Origin: Gonapodya sp. JEL0774
Lineage: Eukaryota; Monoblepharomycota; Monoblepharidomycetes; Monoblepharidales; Gonapodyaceae
DNA length: 64,000 bases
Reading direction: 5' to 3'
Assembly (NCBI GenBank): GCA_027604505.1
Contig: JADIIX010000027.1
Location: 124,001-188,000 of the forward strand
The notes beneath the pieces were generated by a model. That model did no database searches. It was not told the origin of the DNA and saw nothing but the letters and a program-made list of their open reading frames with translations. Below are positions 47,561-60,849 of this stretch, piece after piece (position 1 is the stretch's first letter; each line of letters starts with the position of its first letter). The translations under genes and the position numbers were made by a program.

Positions 47561-49135
47561 GTTTTAGTGACGGGAGAAAGCAGACTATCGAGAGAGGATT
47601 GACGATGTCTCAGGTACCAGCCGGAGAATGGTTGATATTAAAGTAGGTATGATAATGGGAGAGGGACTAGAGGTGGAACGAGATGGGTTTATAAAGGAAA
47701 AAGAGCAGCGGTGGGCGCTTTAGGACGGTGAGGATGCTGAGGGACAGGGGTCCATCGGAGACACGCTGATTGGCGGGGAAGCCAGAATCCGAAGATCAAC
47801 AAAGATCGCACATCTCATCAAACTCCAAACTCTGCTTCAATCCCATTCAAAACTTTAGCAACTTCGGATCGTGTCCGCGTTGGAGTTGAAGCGCTTCGCT
47901 TCGGAACCCTCCCTTGGCCTTGTTTTACTCTGGATCAAATTCGGAGTGAATTGTTCCATAGAAAGGCCGAACTACCAAGCCAAACTCGGAAATGAATTTT
48001 ATCTGCTTCGCATGAAAAAGAGCCGCAAAGCATTCCGCTTCCATATGCCGCCACAATGATTCACCGAAATCGAATGTATTGGTGAGGACGAAACACGCTG
48101 GCTGGGAACAGTGAGATATTGCTCACCGCTATGTTTTCAACTTTTCTTCCTGTATAGCTGTTACGACACTCTACGCTGCTTTGGGGTTCAACCCTAGTCT
48201 TTTGCACCGCTCAATACAAAGGCAAGCAGAATACCACAGAACTGGTTGATATACACAAACTAGTTACTGCAAGATTCGAGCTCCAGTTCCCTTCATTATC
48301 TGTACAACTCTGAGCCTGTTGTGTTTATGCAGAGTCTTTTTATGCACCACATAACAAAATACACAGTGTTTCCCTGTGATTGAAACGCCAAAGTATCACA
48401 CGTCGTACAAAAATCGCACTTGAAAATAGCGCGCTATGGTGAATTTCACAATGCTTTCTGAAAGTGGCGTGGTGTTTGGTTTGAGATCGATTGTGATCAT
48501 CTTTGGCTGAATCGAACTTTGGATCTCAGGCAGCAGACCGGGTGGCCAAGATCCACACAAAGCGTTCTTTGCACACGAGAATATCGCACAAGCTTGGACA
48601 ATTGACTAACTCTATAGAGGTGTTCCATCGCTTGTTTCGTCTATGTATCTCCAGTTGTGTATTTCAAACCGAATCGAAAGAACTCGCTCCCTCCTGTGGA
48701 TGAAGCGGTGGAACGACTTCCACCGGCACAACCCGAAACCACTCTTCCGATTGACCCGTCATTGAACGAACTCTGAGTCATTCAAGTGTCTCTTGTTTCC
48801 CCCACCAATCATGTGTCCCTGAGGGAATTTTGCTATGGTGTCTTTCTCCGTCCTCATGAGGGTGGCCAAGGACCCCAGCACCAAACCATAACTTTCCCAT
48901 CTGGGTGGAATCGACGGCATGGACTATGACGGTAAATGAATTAATTGGATGCTCCTGCTCTTTGTGGAACTGTGCAAGTTCTTTGCGAATAAAATATTGG
49001 CAACTGGCAAACAAACTCACTCACAACCGAGAATAGACTAACGTCAAAATTATTGCCACAAAATTATTGCCAATTTGACTTGATGGATAATACAGTGATC
49101 GTGACCCACACCACGCTAGCCAATCACCACCTACG
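47561..49135. other. 1.6-kb intergenic interval, no gene seen
   Basis: Upstream of the FTR1-oxidase gene. No frame with motif or splice support was found on either strand. GATA-like hexamers occur (for example TATGATAATGG near 47650), which in fungi can bind iron-responsive GATA repressors, but I see no full ATCWGATAA site. A small 14-nt tandem repeat (AAAATTATTGCCAC) lies at about 49047-49074. Confidence 0.4.
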
Positions 49136-52100
49136 CTAATCATATCCTCGATCAACCTCACCCACGTCCACAATCAACACGGTACAGTCATCCCACATCC
49201 TCATCCCTGTCTTACACACCTTGTTTACATTCCGCTCCCGCTCGCACAAGCTCACTGCCGCACCGTCCATCCTTCTCTTCTCGTCAACGTCACCCGCGTT
49301 TCCAGTTTCGTAATTCTTTTCCAACCACTTGCTCACCACCCCCGCAACCACTCGTGCCTGTTCATCGGCTTTGCACACGTCCCGCTCCATGGCGTCCCAC
49401 AGTCCGTCCGTCGCCATGACCACAAGGTACCTCTTTCTGCCGTCCAGGTGACTCCATGTCACATCAGGGTCCACTCGAAACACTCTCGGTTCGAGCTTGA
49501 GCACCAAGTTCCCCATGGCATCTGCCAGATTCAAGTTCTGGTCGGCCTTGAGTCCCAACTCGGCAATGTCCGGGTGTGCAAAACCAGGTGGCCTCTGCAC
49601 CCTCCCTGATCGTAACTTTTCGTAGTGACGATAGACAGGAACCCCACCTTGAGTCGCAGCGAATGCCCTCCCCGCACCACCCACCACCCTCGTCCCAGGT
49701 TCTCTCACATCTTCACCCTTTCTCACCACTTCCTTGCCCCCATTTTTGCCTCCACTGGTCCAGCTGATCTCGGCGCCACCATTCTCCTCTACAATCTGCC
49801 ACGCTTTCACCGGATGGCCAGGATCCATGTCTTCGGAGACAAAGGATACTTCGAACCGGGTTCGAGAGCGGGGCTTGGAGGCTAGCAACACCGTGCGAGT
49901 GTCTCCCAAAGTTACACAAGCCATCCAATCTCCGTTCTTGTCCCAGCTAGTGCTGCTTATAACAATCAGATTAGCAGCAACAGTGCAACCATCGTCTGCA
50001 GGCCTCTCATCCTCCTTCCCTCCCCTTCTCCTCCAATCTAAAAATCTTTCCCTCTGCTCCCGCAAATATTCGACATCCGTTTCCTTCAAAGCTGTCCTTA
50101 TCACCTCCGTGACTTTCTCTCGATCCTCCAAACCGTCCAATGTGCTCAACCCCCGTTCGACACGTTCGGGGAATCGACGGCAGACAAACTGAGCGCACCT
50201 ATTGCCCCCGTGCCCGTCTGCCAGGGTTATGAGGTGGTACAATGTTCCAGATACCCGGTGGATGATTGAGGAGCGCACGGAGTAGACGTCCTCGCAGGTA
50301 GAGTGAGAAGGGACACGAGTTGGTGGCAGGCTGGGATTGGCGGGTGCAACAAGGGAGTAGCCTGGTTGCACGAGAAGAGTGAGAACTTATGAAGCAAAAT
50401 CACTCCCAATTGGAACGCACGACTCACCTGCCTCTTGCGCCGCGCTTACAGCCAATCTACGCCCTCCATCAACACTACTTCCCCTTTGCTGGGTCTCTCC
50501 TCTTTCGGTCCAGGTATCATCTTCTCCGTCCTCCATCCCGACACTTTCCAAAAAAAAGCTTGGGCCGACCCCCAACTCTCTGGCCTCCATCACATCACCT
50601 TCCGTAACACCGGCCCGCTCCGAACCCCTCGATGTCACAGACCGTGACGAGCTGTCAACAACCGCGTCGCACGAAGTGACCCCAGGAGGACTCCCAGCTG
50701 TGGTCTCACCGTGATCGGGTCCCGACAAGGATTCATTTGGAATTGGCAAAGTAGGGATCCGAAAGTCTCCAACGAGTCTCAATGACCCAGTAGACATGAT
50801 TGACCGTGAGAAAGTAGTGCCGATATCCGCTGGGTCGAGCACACCGGGCGGGCTTGGAGGGTTCGAGGGAAACACAGGAGTTGGAGAAGGAACCTTACTC
50901 GGGGAGTGATTCACCAGACCGCCACTGTTGACTCTCAAATCCTCGCCATTCTTCTTAGCCCGGCCTGATTCAATAATATCATCGCGTCTGCTAATTGCAC
51001 CTTCCGCAGTTGAACCCCGTCCGGCTGCTGTACCTACCATTCCCTTCAAAGCCTCATCCACAGGAGGCCAAACTGCGTCAGGTGGCATCACCGGAGTACG
51101 TGCTCGCTTTCGACGGGGAGCAGGGACTGAAGTTGGTGCTGGAGCGACTTGTAAAGGCTGGGCAGGAGACTCGGTCGTTGATTCTGCAAGTTTCAATGAC
51201 ACCGGAGGAACAACGAAGGAGGGTTGGGCGGGCGCTGGGAGGACTTTTTTGAGTGGTGATAATTTGTGCTCCTTTGCCAATTGAGTGACGTGACCAATAG
51301 CTGCGTCAGTTCTAGCATGGTCACTGACAGCAGCCAAGCTGACATCCGTTCCTTGAGTAATGACTGTTGTAGAACGATTCCGTAAAACTCGTGAGGTTGT
51401 GTCGGCCAGCATCTTCGACAGTGAGCCAGAAGCGTCCTTGAGAGGTGGCGAGGTAGCGAGTGAAGGAACAGTGGGCGGTTTGCGTCCAACAGCACGTCGG
51501 GTGAGTCGCGTTTCCGACGCGGATGCAGACAAGTCTATTGGCGACACATTACTGATAGCAATCACAGGGGGGTCTGGCACTTGAGCGATTTGTACCACTT
51601 CCACTCCTCCAACGTAATGTGGCTGGGATTTGCTGAGGGCGCTACCCTTGCGCGGTTTCTTCTGAGCCGTCGATACACCAATAGAACGCTCTGCTTTTGC
51701 CGCCTTGATGGCAGGTTTCCTCGGCGGTAACGCTCTCAGTGTTGGGGACAACTCCTCGTCACTCGTGTCATCAGCTGCAGCATTGTTTTCTTGCGGCACT
51801 TTACCTCCATCTTTGAGAATAGTCCCGTTCTTCAGACTCTGTCCTCGCTTGTTCGTCCATGACTCCCCTGTTATGGGAAAGTCTGTCTGACCTCTTACTT
51901 CCAAGTCCGAAGTGCCTGGGATTCCGTTGTCGATTGGCGTCGCAAATAGGGATTTCTCAGTGCCATACGCAGAATCTGTACCATGTTCCAGTGGCAGGGC
52001 AGCTGTAGGATCTCTGAGTACGGGACGGTGTCGTGGAGGGGTGGGAGGAACTGAGGGCGAAGAAGATGAAACCATCGCCGATGGAGGATAAAGGCAGAGT

Positions 52101-53435
52101 GGAGGCGAAAGTGAACGGGTGTGTGCAGGGAAGAAAGATCGCGGTGAACCGGAGACGCCAGTGGTAGGATGATTGTCATCTTGACCTGAGAGTTCATCCT
52201 TTGCTTCTCGAGAATCGGTACCAGCGACAGGCGCATCGCCTTTATCTTTCCCACCCCCATCAGCGCCATCGTCATGATCATCTTCTGGTACCTCACCACC
52301 ACTGGCAGGTCCTGAACGAGATCCTTGTCTACCGCGACTGTCTTCCCCACCTCCGCTCGCATTTCCCCTTGGACCTTTTCCACCCAGGCTACCCCCAGGA
52401 TCTTCATCACTATCAGTGTTGGGTCGCCGTCTTTTGACATCATTATTATGGGCCTCAGCCCGTCGTGAACCACGCCGACTGGTTGACGGTCCACTGTCCT
52501 CCTCGTTCTGAGGTTCTTTTGCCTCCTCATCTTTCTCTTCGTCATCGATATCATTCCTGTGCATCTGAGCAATTTCCCGTTTCTTCAAAGTGCCTTTGGC
52601 TGGGGCCGTTCGACCTTTTGGAGCTGCCTTGGGTTTCGTAACGGGAAACTTGGCTTTGCCCTTCACAGCAGTAGTTTGCTTAGCACTTCTCTTTTTGGGT
52701 TTGTTGAATGTATCTTGATCCACTGGTTGGGAAAGGGGGAGATCCCAGATGGAGGCAGGGCTGTGTGATAGAAGAACAGGTGAATGCGAAGAAGCGCCGG
52801 CGTCGAACGGAGCGCACGCACCTTGAAGAAACAGCTGGGATTGACGATTTCATTCGATTTTTGAGAGGGTGAGTGGGTGGGAGCGAGCGTGGCGACGATT
52901 TAACGGCGCGAGCGACTGCACCAGACTGCCGAGAACGCGGCGCGTTGGTGGAAGCAATGGGGTGATTCGTTGCAGATGCAGCGTGTCGAGTCCGATTAGG
53001 AGATGACTCAGAGGTGGGCACTAGGGATGTGGCGGTACGGCTGGCGATAGTGGGCGATGGAAGGTTGGAAACCAGTTCGACGGCGGAGATTGGCGAATTG
53101 TTCGCCGCGCTCTGACGCCGGAGCTGGCGCTTTTCCGGTCCAACGGTCTTCGCCTCAGCCTTTTCACGCGTTGCTTCTGTCCTTCTTCTCTTTACACCCT
53201 TGCGGTTAGCCGTTTCCGCTCGATTGCCATTCCCTACTTCTGCGTCGACAGACATCTCATCTGCCGGCTCCTTCTCTTTCTTCCCAGCGCTACCTCCAAA
53301 GTCTGTAGGAAGACGCCTCTTACGTGACCCATATGTTGTGTGGGTGAGTCGGCGCATCGTCAGCGCAGTTGAGAACAAAGGGGCATCTTGAGAGAGCGAC
53401 GACGAATCTCCGGTGGGTGATAATGATGACGCCAT
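49136..53435 (-). CDS. PP2C-type protein phosphatase with long disordered N-terminus
   Basis: Three exons (53435-52822, 52760-50428, 50361-49136) join in phase to 1390 aa. Residues 1-982 are low-complexity, Ser/Pro/Lys/Asp-rich, with basic KKRR-like clusters (likely nuclear). The PPM/PP2C domain starts near 983: LADGHGG (Asp1031, metal-binding), DDGCTVAANLI, VTLGDTRTVLL, MATDGLWDAM (metal Asp) and WDDCTVLIVDV (final metal Asp). The family is Mg/Mn-dependent Ser/Thr phosphatases. Residues 982/983 are joined by a 66-nt intron (GTGAGT...ACCAG), so the phosphatase is not a separate gene although its frame could be read alone. Substrates are unknown. Confidence 0.75.
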
Positions 53436-53831
53436 CTGGTCAGGTCTGTTCGGCTTTGCTTATTCACTTGGTCTCCCAGATTCAATGTATCGATGTCGCC
53501 AGTTCCCCAAAAGTGGTCTTCGCATCGTGGTTATGTACAGGTGCTCCGACCAGCCCCAGGCCACGAGAACCACACAACGCCTGGACACTTGAAACAGATC
53601 TCAAAATACTTAAGCAATCTCATCGACACTACGGAGGTCTGTTCCCCGACTAACTACGTGCTATAGTGAGAGTGTACCACCGATACGCTGTTCCGAAACA
53701 AAACTACGATCACATCGACACATCAAAGTTGACCGGAGTTAGCAATAACACATGGCTAGTAGAGCCACGTGAATCACGGAGACAGGTGGATGAGGGAAAA
53801 AGATGAGAACAATCGCGTGAAGGTGCCATCC

Positions 53832-55188
53832 TTAAATGCCCTGTTCTATCAACTCCAACGTTTGCCTGGAACCCACCTTCAGCGGTTTGTCATCCCCGTC
53901 AACCTTCTGCGTCTCAATCTTCGTCACAACGTCCATGCCATCTACAACCTAGAAGTTCACGTTGCCATTTGCCAAGTCCCCAAATTGACGTAAACGTTGG
54001 GCGGACAATCGCGACCATGGTGCGATCGAGATACAAAGGTCATCCCAAAAAGCAACGTCACAAAACTTGGTCAGCACGTTACTTTTGAGCAAACCACTTA
54101 GTTGTCCCAACATCCCACCTTCCCAAAGACGACATGCGCGCCATCCAACCAATCAGTCTTCACGGTGCACAAAAAGAACTGACTGCCGTTTGTGTGTGGT
54201 CCAGCGTTGGCCATGGACAGTATGCCGGGACCAGTGTGTTTGAGCTTGAGTGTCCCGGAACGAAAGGGAGGCACGGTGACCGAATGGAGGCAGACGGTTT
54301 GACAGAAGAAAATAAGATTGAGGATTGTGTGAGCAGTCTGACACAGCACAACAAGCACCTTGAAGTTCTCGTCTGGGAAGGTCTCGCCATAGATTGACTC
54401 CCCACCCGTGCCATCGCCACGGGTGAAGTCACCTCCCTGCCAATTTTTCAGGCATGTGCAGTGTGGAGAAAAGGAGGGATACGTGAGTGATGGATTGGGA
54501 CGATGAGGAGGAAATGGAGGATTAGCGAGAGAGAACACAAGCAGATTAGTGGACGGACGAGGTAGAGGAACAAATCACCAAACAACAATCTGTTGTAGTT
54601 CTGTGGTCGGCAAGGTAACCGTGGCGTGCAGCTTAAGTTGTCAATGACATACAACCTTGGCATCGAACGCACTGTCTTTACGTGATAAGAGTGTCCCCAA
54701 GCCCCCCTCGTCCTCTGTCCCCCCCCCCCCCCCCCACCTCCAACGCACCTGGATCATGAATTCATGAATGACACGGTGGAAAGTGGATCCCTTGAAGTGG
54801 AGAGGTTTGCCGAGTTTGCCCTTGAGGAGGACGACGTTCCGGGGAATGACCATGGCCGAGGACAGACCGTGTTTGGGTGGGACATGATGTAGGACACGCG
54901 TAGGGATCCAATTCTCGGAGAGAAACTTTACAGCTCACCCTGCCTTTCTCTCCGGTGCAGAGGCAACGGAAGTTTTCGGCGGTTCTGTTCGCCGTGATAG
55001 ACTTTGCTTATAGAAATCTGTGTTACTAAGGGTGACGAATCTGACGTACTTGGGGACAACATCGGCATACAGCTCCATGATGATGCGACCTGCGGGGGCA
55101 CCCTTGGAGAATTAAATGTTTTGAAAAGGATGAGTGTACAATGGGTCTGGGGGAACTGAGGAACGACGATCAATAAGCCAAACGTACA
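53832..55188 (-). CDS. cyclophilin-type peptidyl-prolyl isomerase, 5' exon unresolved
   Basis: Exons ending or running at (upstream)-55188, 55102-55050, 54984-54939, 54820-54749, 54436-54359, 54244-54119, 53948-53832. Motifs in order: [93 protein letters not shown] and [12 protein letters not shown]. Active-site residues (Arg in FHRV, Gln/Phe in SQFF, the usual Trp as TDWLDG, His in AHVVFG) are present. The in-frame sequence before 55188 has no ATG close by; a first exon near 55440 (MLLPPLVSQQSGF...) could supply one and perhaps a mitochondrial signal. Known role: proline isomerisation; single-domain enzyme. Confidence 0.88.
54719..54735. repeat. poly-C tract in a cyclophilin intron
   Basis: A run of about 17 C on the plus strand lies inside an intron of the cyclophilin gene. 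Such runs recur at 43390 and 61150 in this window. Confidence 0.9.
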
Positions 55189-55449
55189 CCGATTGTGATG
55201 TCAAAAAATACGCGGGGATTCGGCACTGGAGCAGACCGGTTATTATTGGCATAGTTTTCGGTGTTTGGTGTTTGGATAGTTCGGAATTTTTGGAAGGGGG
55301 AGTGAACAAGGTATTGGTGCGGGTTGACGGGAGATTCGCGCGGATGTGGCGATTGGGATCATTGCAATAACAGAGAAAATCTCACTTGCGGTATCTGAAT
55401 GAAATCCGGATTGTTGCGATACCAGAGGGGGGAGAAGCACGTGTGTGCA

Positions 55450-56169
55450 CTGCCGGCCACCCGACCACAGCTCACTTCCAAATAAACTCTTCTCTTATAA
55501 GAGTACCATTATGTAACAAAAAAGGCCCGGCAGCAAAATTATTACTACAGGTCCAGAAAGAGTGCGCCGCCAAAATTTTTGTCAGCTGATTTTGTCTTGC
55601 TCCAACACTCCGCGAAAGTTCAACATTTATGTCATCTCTTCCCCATCGCAACAATTCGCTTTCGTTCTCGAGTTATATATTAGGAAATGTGATCAAAGAA
55701 TCACCACAATCCCACCCCCTTGATCTGATCTGGGCTCACAGTCCAGCAGCCCACTCTCGCTTCAAGATTATACGATATCAACGGCAGAAAAAGAAGCACA
55801 AAGGGCTTTTCTTCTTTGTTTCTCTTGAATGAACATGATCATTGATCGTCGCCGACGGGATTCATAGTAATTTTCACATAAAGCAGGCATCCGGTGAAAC
55901 CCTGAGCGGTCAGTCATGTCGCACTCTCAAAACGTAGCACTCAACAATCGTCACCATTCAAATCAATGATATTCAGACTCAGAGAACAACACTCATCTTA
56001 TAACACACTGATTTCACAGAGAACTGCTGCCAAGCGAAGGGTTTTGATCTGGGTTGCCCCATTTGCGGCCACGCGGACTCCTGCGGCGGCTCCCCTGTTC
56101 CTCTGCACGATTTCATTTTTACATCATTCGTGAACCACAAATAGGATTTTATCTGCTTCACCCTCGCAA
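55450..56169. other. intergenic, no gene seen
   Basis: AT-rich interval between the divergent cyclophilin and the gene at 56170; only short unsupported frames. Confidence 0.4.
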
Positions 56170-58809
56170 ATGCTCACGCGCTGGGCGCTGCCCTTATGGC
56201 TGGCCACGCTTTGGGCCGCGAACATTGCTGTTTCTGTTACATGGGCGAACCCGACGAACGGTGGAGATATCTGCTCGCTGGCCGACACAACGCAGTGAGT
56301 TGCGATTTTGAAGAGAGTGTGTGGATCTGGGGAGACGTATGGTGGAGGTTAGTCGGATTCGAGAGGCGGACGAAAGCTGACAGTTTTTTTGCCCCACATT
56401 GGGAACGCAATGCGGATCGTCACCCGTGAACCACCAACTCAACGTAATCCTTCCTCCTCCATTCTACCATGAAATTGAAAGATTGGTTGCATCACATGGA
56501 ATGGGAGCTGTCAACGCGGCAGCGTCTCTTGCTGCAAAAATCAACGATGACTACTCTGTATCGATTACCGTGGCGGGCGTACCCACCTTCAGGGGCATCG
56601 GTGCGTGTTCCGATCTCATTGTTGTTTCCCCTCGCCCTTGATTTCTCTCGACGTCCTCTTAACCTCCTCTTCTCGCCTCTTACTGGTTGACAACACCTGT
56701 TCTCTCACTGTATGTGCCAGTCCTCTGGATCCGAGAGCCCCTCAGTTCCGTCCACCTGGGTTCGTGGACCCTCCCCTCGGCTCTCTATCAGTCCAAAGAC
56801 TGTACAGCGGGGACCTCAGGTGCCACGTCGGCCGCATCTACACTGCAACACAACAGCGCGGTGGATAAAACAGACACGGTGTTCACGTGGATACCGAATC
56901 AGGCCGATATGGGGAAGACGGTGATGGTGGAGGGAGTGTGTGAGTGAATTTGAGGATACGCGTGGAACATATCCAGGACTTTTCTCATTGAATCGACAAT
57001 AAACGTGACTTACCAGTCGTGGTCACCACTTCGAACTGGTTTACGCTCGCAGGCAATGTGTGGGCAATGCCGTCTGCAGGTGAGTGTCTTTCCCTTGAGA
57101 GAAGCCCACCCGCGAATGTCCAATGGAAAGGCTTGTGGGGGGGGAGGGGGGAGGAGAATTTGCGAAGATGTCGGATAAACATCCAAACTCTGAATCGGTA
57201 TTGGTACAAAATGCTATAGTGCAGGTTGAGGTCCATGCGTCAGCCTCTGGGACTGTCATAAGTGAGATTCTAACCACTATCCGCACTTTCTTCCACAAAG
57301 CTTTGGCTGCTGCTGCTCCCCTCCCCACAACTTCAGTGGTTGTGCCCATCATGCCAAAACTGCCCATGACCACCAGCGTCATGCCCGTAGTGCCGGCTGC
57401 ACCGACAATGTCCCTGGCCACATCCACTGCCCCAATGGTCATCGCTCCAAAGATGTCCATGACCACACAGGGGACACTTTTGGCCCAGGCGAGGCCCACA
57501 ACGACGGTGGCTGGAGCTGCTGCGAAACCCATCATGGCACCCGTTGTGGCACCACCCGTGCCCACCGTCGCTCCTGTAGCTGCCCCCCCGGTTCCTGCAC
57601 CTGCACCCCAAGCCCCCGTGCTACCCCCAGCATCCACGGGAACGTTCATGCCATCCGCTGCCCAAGCAGCTATCCACACCGGTATCGGATGGTGTGCGAG
57701 GTGGTTCAACGGAACGAGGATGATGTTGGGAATAAGCCAGGGGACTATAATGCACAAGAAGACAACAATGAGTGGCGCAACACATAAGACGAAAGCATCG
57801 GTATCGCACAAGACTACCGCCAGCGGTGCTAAATCCAAAGCCTCGGTTTCTCACAAAACCACGGTGAGCGGTTCAACGGTGAAGGCAGCAAAGACGCACA
57901 TGAGCACACCGAGTGGTGTGGTTCAGAAGTCCGCTGCAACTGCGACGCCGATGGTAATGGCGGCTGCGGGGAGTACTAGTAACGGAAATGGGAATGTCAT
58001 GCGTGCAGGTCACAGTTTTGTGAGTGCTTCAAAAATCCACCCCGTTGTTCGTCGCTCTATTTCTAAGAGCATTGGTTTGCTCCCTTGAAGAAACGCTGGA
58101 TGCCCGACCCAGCAGCTGCACCACTAGCTGCACCTGCCCCTGCACCAGCCTGGTCTCTCTCCGCCCGCGACGGATTCCGCGATGCTCCATACATGGACTA
58201 CGGCACCGAAGACCTTGGTTTTCTTGATTTCTTTCCACCTGGTGCGCAGGCAGCCACCGCCCCGAAGCAAGACATGACACCGGTGACGAACGCACCTCCC
58301 AACGCCGGTTTGACGAGCACTACTACAAACATCAACACAGACATCGGGAGTGACGCTTGGTTCGATCCTTTTACGAAGTCGAAACTGGGATCCTGTGGAA
58401 CAATGTATCGAAGCGATGATTTCGTGGTGGCTATGGTACGTTTCCTGAACAGAGCGTGGTGCAGCGTGGCAAGTGAAACTCACCAAAGGGTGATACGGAT
58501 AGAACGCGATCGATATGGTCAATTTGAACGCATGTGGAGCAAAGGTCTTGGTCACTTCCAAAATGATGGGGATGACCGCCCACGCAACTCTTGTGGACAC
58601 GTGAGTCGGTGACTGCGCTTGGTTCCAAACATCCTACGGATAGTCACTGGCTTTTGTTCTCTAGATGTTTCGCATGTCCCCAAAACTCCCTTCTACTCTC
58701 CAAAGCCCTTTGCCAATTTATGGGTGCGGCCACCGATGTCACGATCGAGTGGGCCGTGGAGAAGGTGACGATGGCGCAACCGAGCAGTATGAACATGATG
58801 GGTCTTTAG
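56170..58809 (+). CDS. secreted protein with Ala/Pro/Thr-rich linker and RlpA-like domain
   Basis: Likely one gene. Exon 1 from 56170 (MLTRWALPLWLATLWAANIA: signal peptide, then VTWANPTNGGDICS). Middle exons carry a beta-rich region (SITVAGVPTF, VFTWIPNQADMGKTV, VVTTSNWFTLAG). The exon from about 57219 is Ala/Pro/Thr/Met-rich with imperfect SHKTTASG repeats (57770-57880). The C-terminal exons (to 58435, 58503-58600, 58665-58809) form a double-psi barrel: SDAWFDPFTKSKLGSCG, DDFVVAM, NACGAKVLVTS, and VDTCFACPQNSLLLS, the RlpA/expansin-like pattern. The last three junctions are phase-consistent; those between 56300 and 57220 and at about 58020/58060 are not fully resolved, so two genes are possible. 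Related domains loosen cell walls or bind polysaccharide. Confidence 0.55.
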
Positions 58810-59467
58810 AATGTCGCAAGTTGACGTTAATGGACGACCGGATAGAGTGGAGGCAGGCTCCCTGGGACTTCAATTTTATATTTATTACCCCAAGATTCTC
58901 TCTTTACCACTGTAATATTGCAATGCCGTTTGAAACAGGTGGTGGGAATGCGAGTGTGCAACTTCTGATACCAGGTGAATACAGAACCATTCGAAACAAG
59001 TCTGGGTGTAATTGCAAGTGTGAGAGCATGTGAGGCACTAAAGGGACTCACTAGGCCACGTCAGATCCACCCTCTGTCCACCTTCTCACCGCAAAAAGCG
59101 AAGCGTTTTGATGCATCGTTTTCAAGGATAATCATTTTCGAGTTCCAATTCAATCTGCGCTAATTCGGTCTTTCCTCATCTTTGTAATCTTGTTGATTCA
59201 AAATGTTCACGAGGGAGACAGTGCGGATAAAGCCCCTTGGCGGTGGCCACGAGATGTCGGCAGTCAGCGCGCATATTCAACCGCCGCGCGGATGATTGTG
59301 AAGCCCAGACCACTCTTATAAAACACCAAGTAAGTGCGAAAATACCGGATTCGAGCGAGGATCCGAACAATCCGTTCTTGCTGGTGGGTGTTCGCAACAA
59401 TCAGTGTATCTGAATTCATTCCTCCTTGCTGTTGCTGACACGAATCGTTAAGACCTTTGAGAGAAGG
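58810..59467. other. intergenic, no gene seen
   Basis: No supported frame on either strand; probably terminator of the RlpA-like gene and promoter of the lipase gene. Confidence 0.4.
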
Positions 59468-60724
59468 ATGATTATGGCTTCTCACTTGACCTCTTTTGGC
59501 ATCATCCTTGCAATTGCTGCTCTATCCCCCTCAGTCGTCGCCGCTCCACCAGCTGCAGCTGGAGCGACGCAGATTGACTCATCTCTCACCAACTCGTTAA
59601 TTTTTAACGCTCGATATGCACTTGCTCCGTATTGTCAGGTTGGGCGCAACAACAACAATTGGGGCTGCATCTCACAGCTCTGTTCTGGATCGACAGCCGG
59701 GACCCAAGTTCTCGGCTCGCTTGACAACCCTCTCAGGTACGTTGGGAACGAACAAAGATGATTGGATTTCCTTCCCTCTAATAATCTTCGGCGCAGGGCC
59801 AACAACTATGCTGGATATCTCGCAATCGAGGTGCGTTCTGCACACTGAATGCAACCTGGAGCTTCCTCTCTCATACCGAATATTGCTTTTAGCCCGACGG
59901 CACAACAGCCGTCTTTGCTATAGCTGGTTCTCAATCCACCAGTGACTGGCTCCTCGACGCTGCATTGCCGCTCACTTTCGATATTCAATCATACTTCCCG
60001 AATGCTCCACCGCTTTCGTCTGTCCATGTTGGCTTTTGGAAAATATTCAAAGCGGGCTTGCCTTCTATTCAGGTGGGCTTTAACTCGGTTATTACTCTTG
60101 TCGTGGTCAGTTGCATTAAACCATTACTGTTGTTGCAGAACCACATCAACAATACGCTTCCTAAATACCCGAAAGTCAAAACCGTTGTTTTCACTGGCCA
60201 CTCGCTTGGTGCTGTACAACAGAACCTCAATGCAGCATACTTCCAACCCCAGCTCGCGGCACGTGGCTACACCGTTAAGACCTACGCTTACGCACCTGCG
60301 CGTACTGTGAACGACGTCTTTGCCAAGTATCTGTCTCAGCAGCCGGCGTTCGCCGACGATAAGTTTTTCCGGATCGTTGGGCGCCACGACCTCGTTCCAC
60401 GACTCCCCACTCCCTACGCACCCACGTTTTACACCCACGTCGGGACCGAGTACTTCGTTGACGGTCCAGCTGGATCTACAAGTCTCATCTACAAATGCCC
60501 CGCGCCAAGTCTGGGTCAAGAGAACTTGTACTGCATGCAAGCTGTCGCACCGATCGAACTAAGTCTCCTCCCAGGTCACGTAGACTACTTTGGTAAGCTT
60601 TCTAAGCGTTATTCCTCCGTCAATTATAATGTTATTTGAATTGACGGACAACAATTTATGACTTTCAGGTCTGTCGGACTTTATATTGCCGTGCTATGTT
60701 GCGAATTACGGACTCTTGTCGTGA
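59468..60724 (+). CDS. secreted class 3 lipase
   Basis: Five exons (59468-59736, 59797-59830, 59893-60072, 60139-60592, 60669-60724) encode 330 aa. A signal peptide (LTSFGIILAIAALSPSVVAA) precedes NARYALAPYCQ. VVFTGHSLGA contains the nucleophile Ser183; KFFRIVGRHDLVPRLP holds the catalytic Asp, and PGHVDYFG the likely His. The usual FRGT strand is replaced by FAIAGSQSTSDWLLD. Known role: triacylglycerol or related ester hydrolysis outside the cell. Paired cysteines are present as in secreted class 3 lipases. Confidence 0.9.
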
Positions 60725-60849
60725 GAAAGAACAGAATCGAAGGTTTCTTCCTCACTAAGGTTATGTATTGTACAGCAATATCTGTTGAAAAAACCTCGCC
60801 TATGTTATGTACCTGTACAGGATTAGTATCAGTGGAAAAATGTTAAGAA

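Noticed and set aside
49136-50371. Stand-alone PP2C gene starting at 50371
   Set aside because: The apparent start there is GTG, not ATG; it lies in an intron tail, and GTGAGT/ACCAG signals join the frame in phase to the long upstream exon.
57041-57838. Long minus-strand frame rich in Ala/Gly/Met
   Set aside because: It mirrors the low-complexity Ala/Pro/Thr coding region on the plus strand, which connects to the RlpA-like exons.
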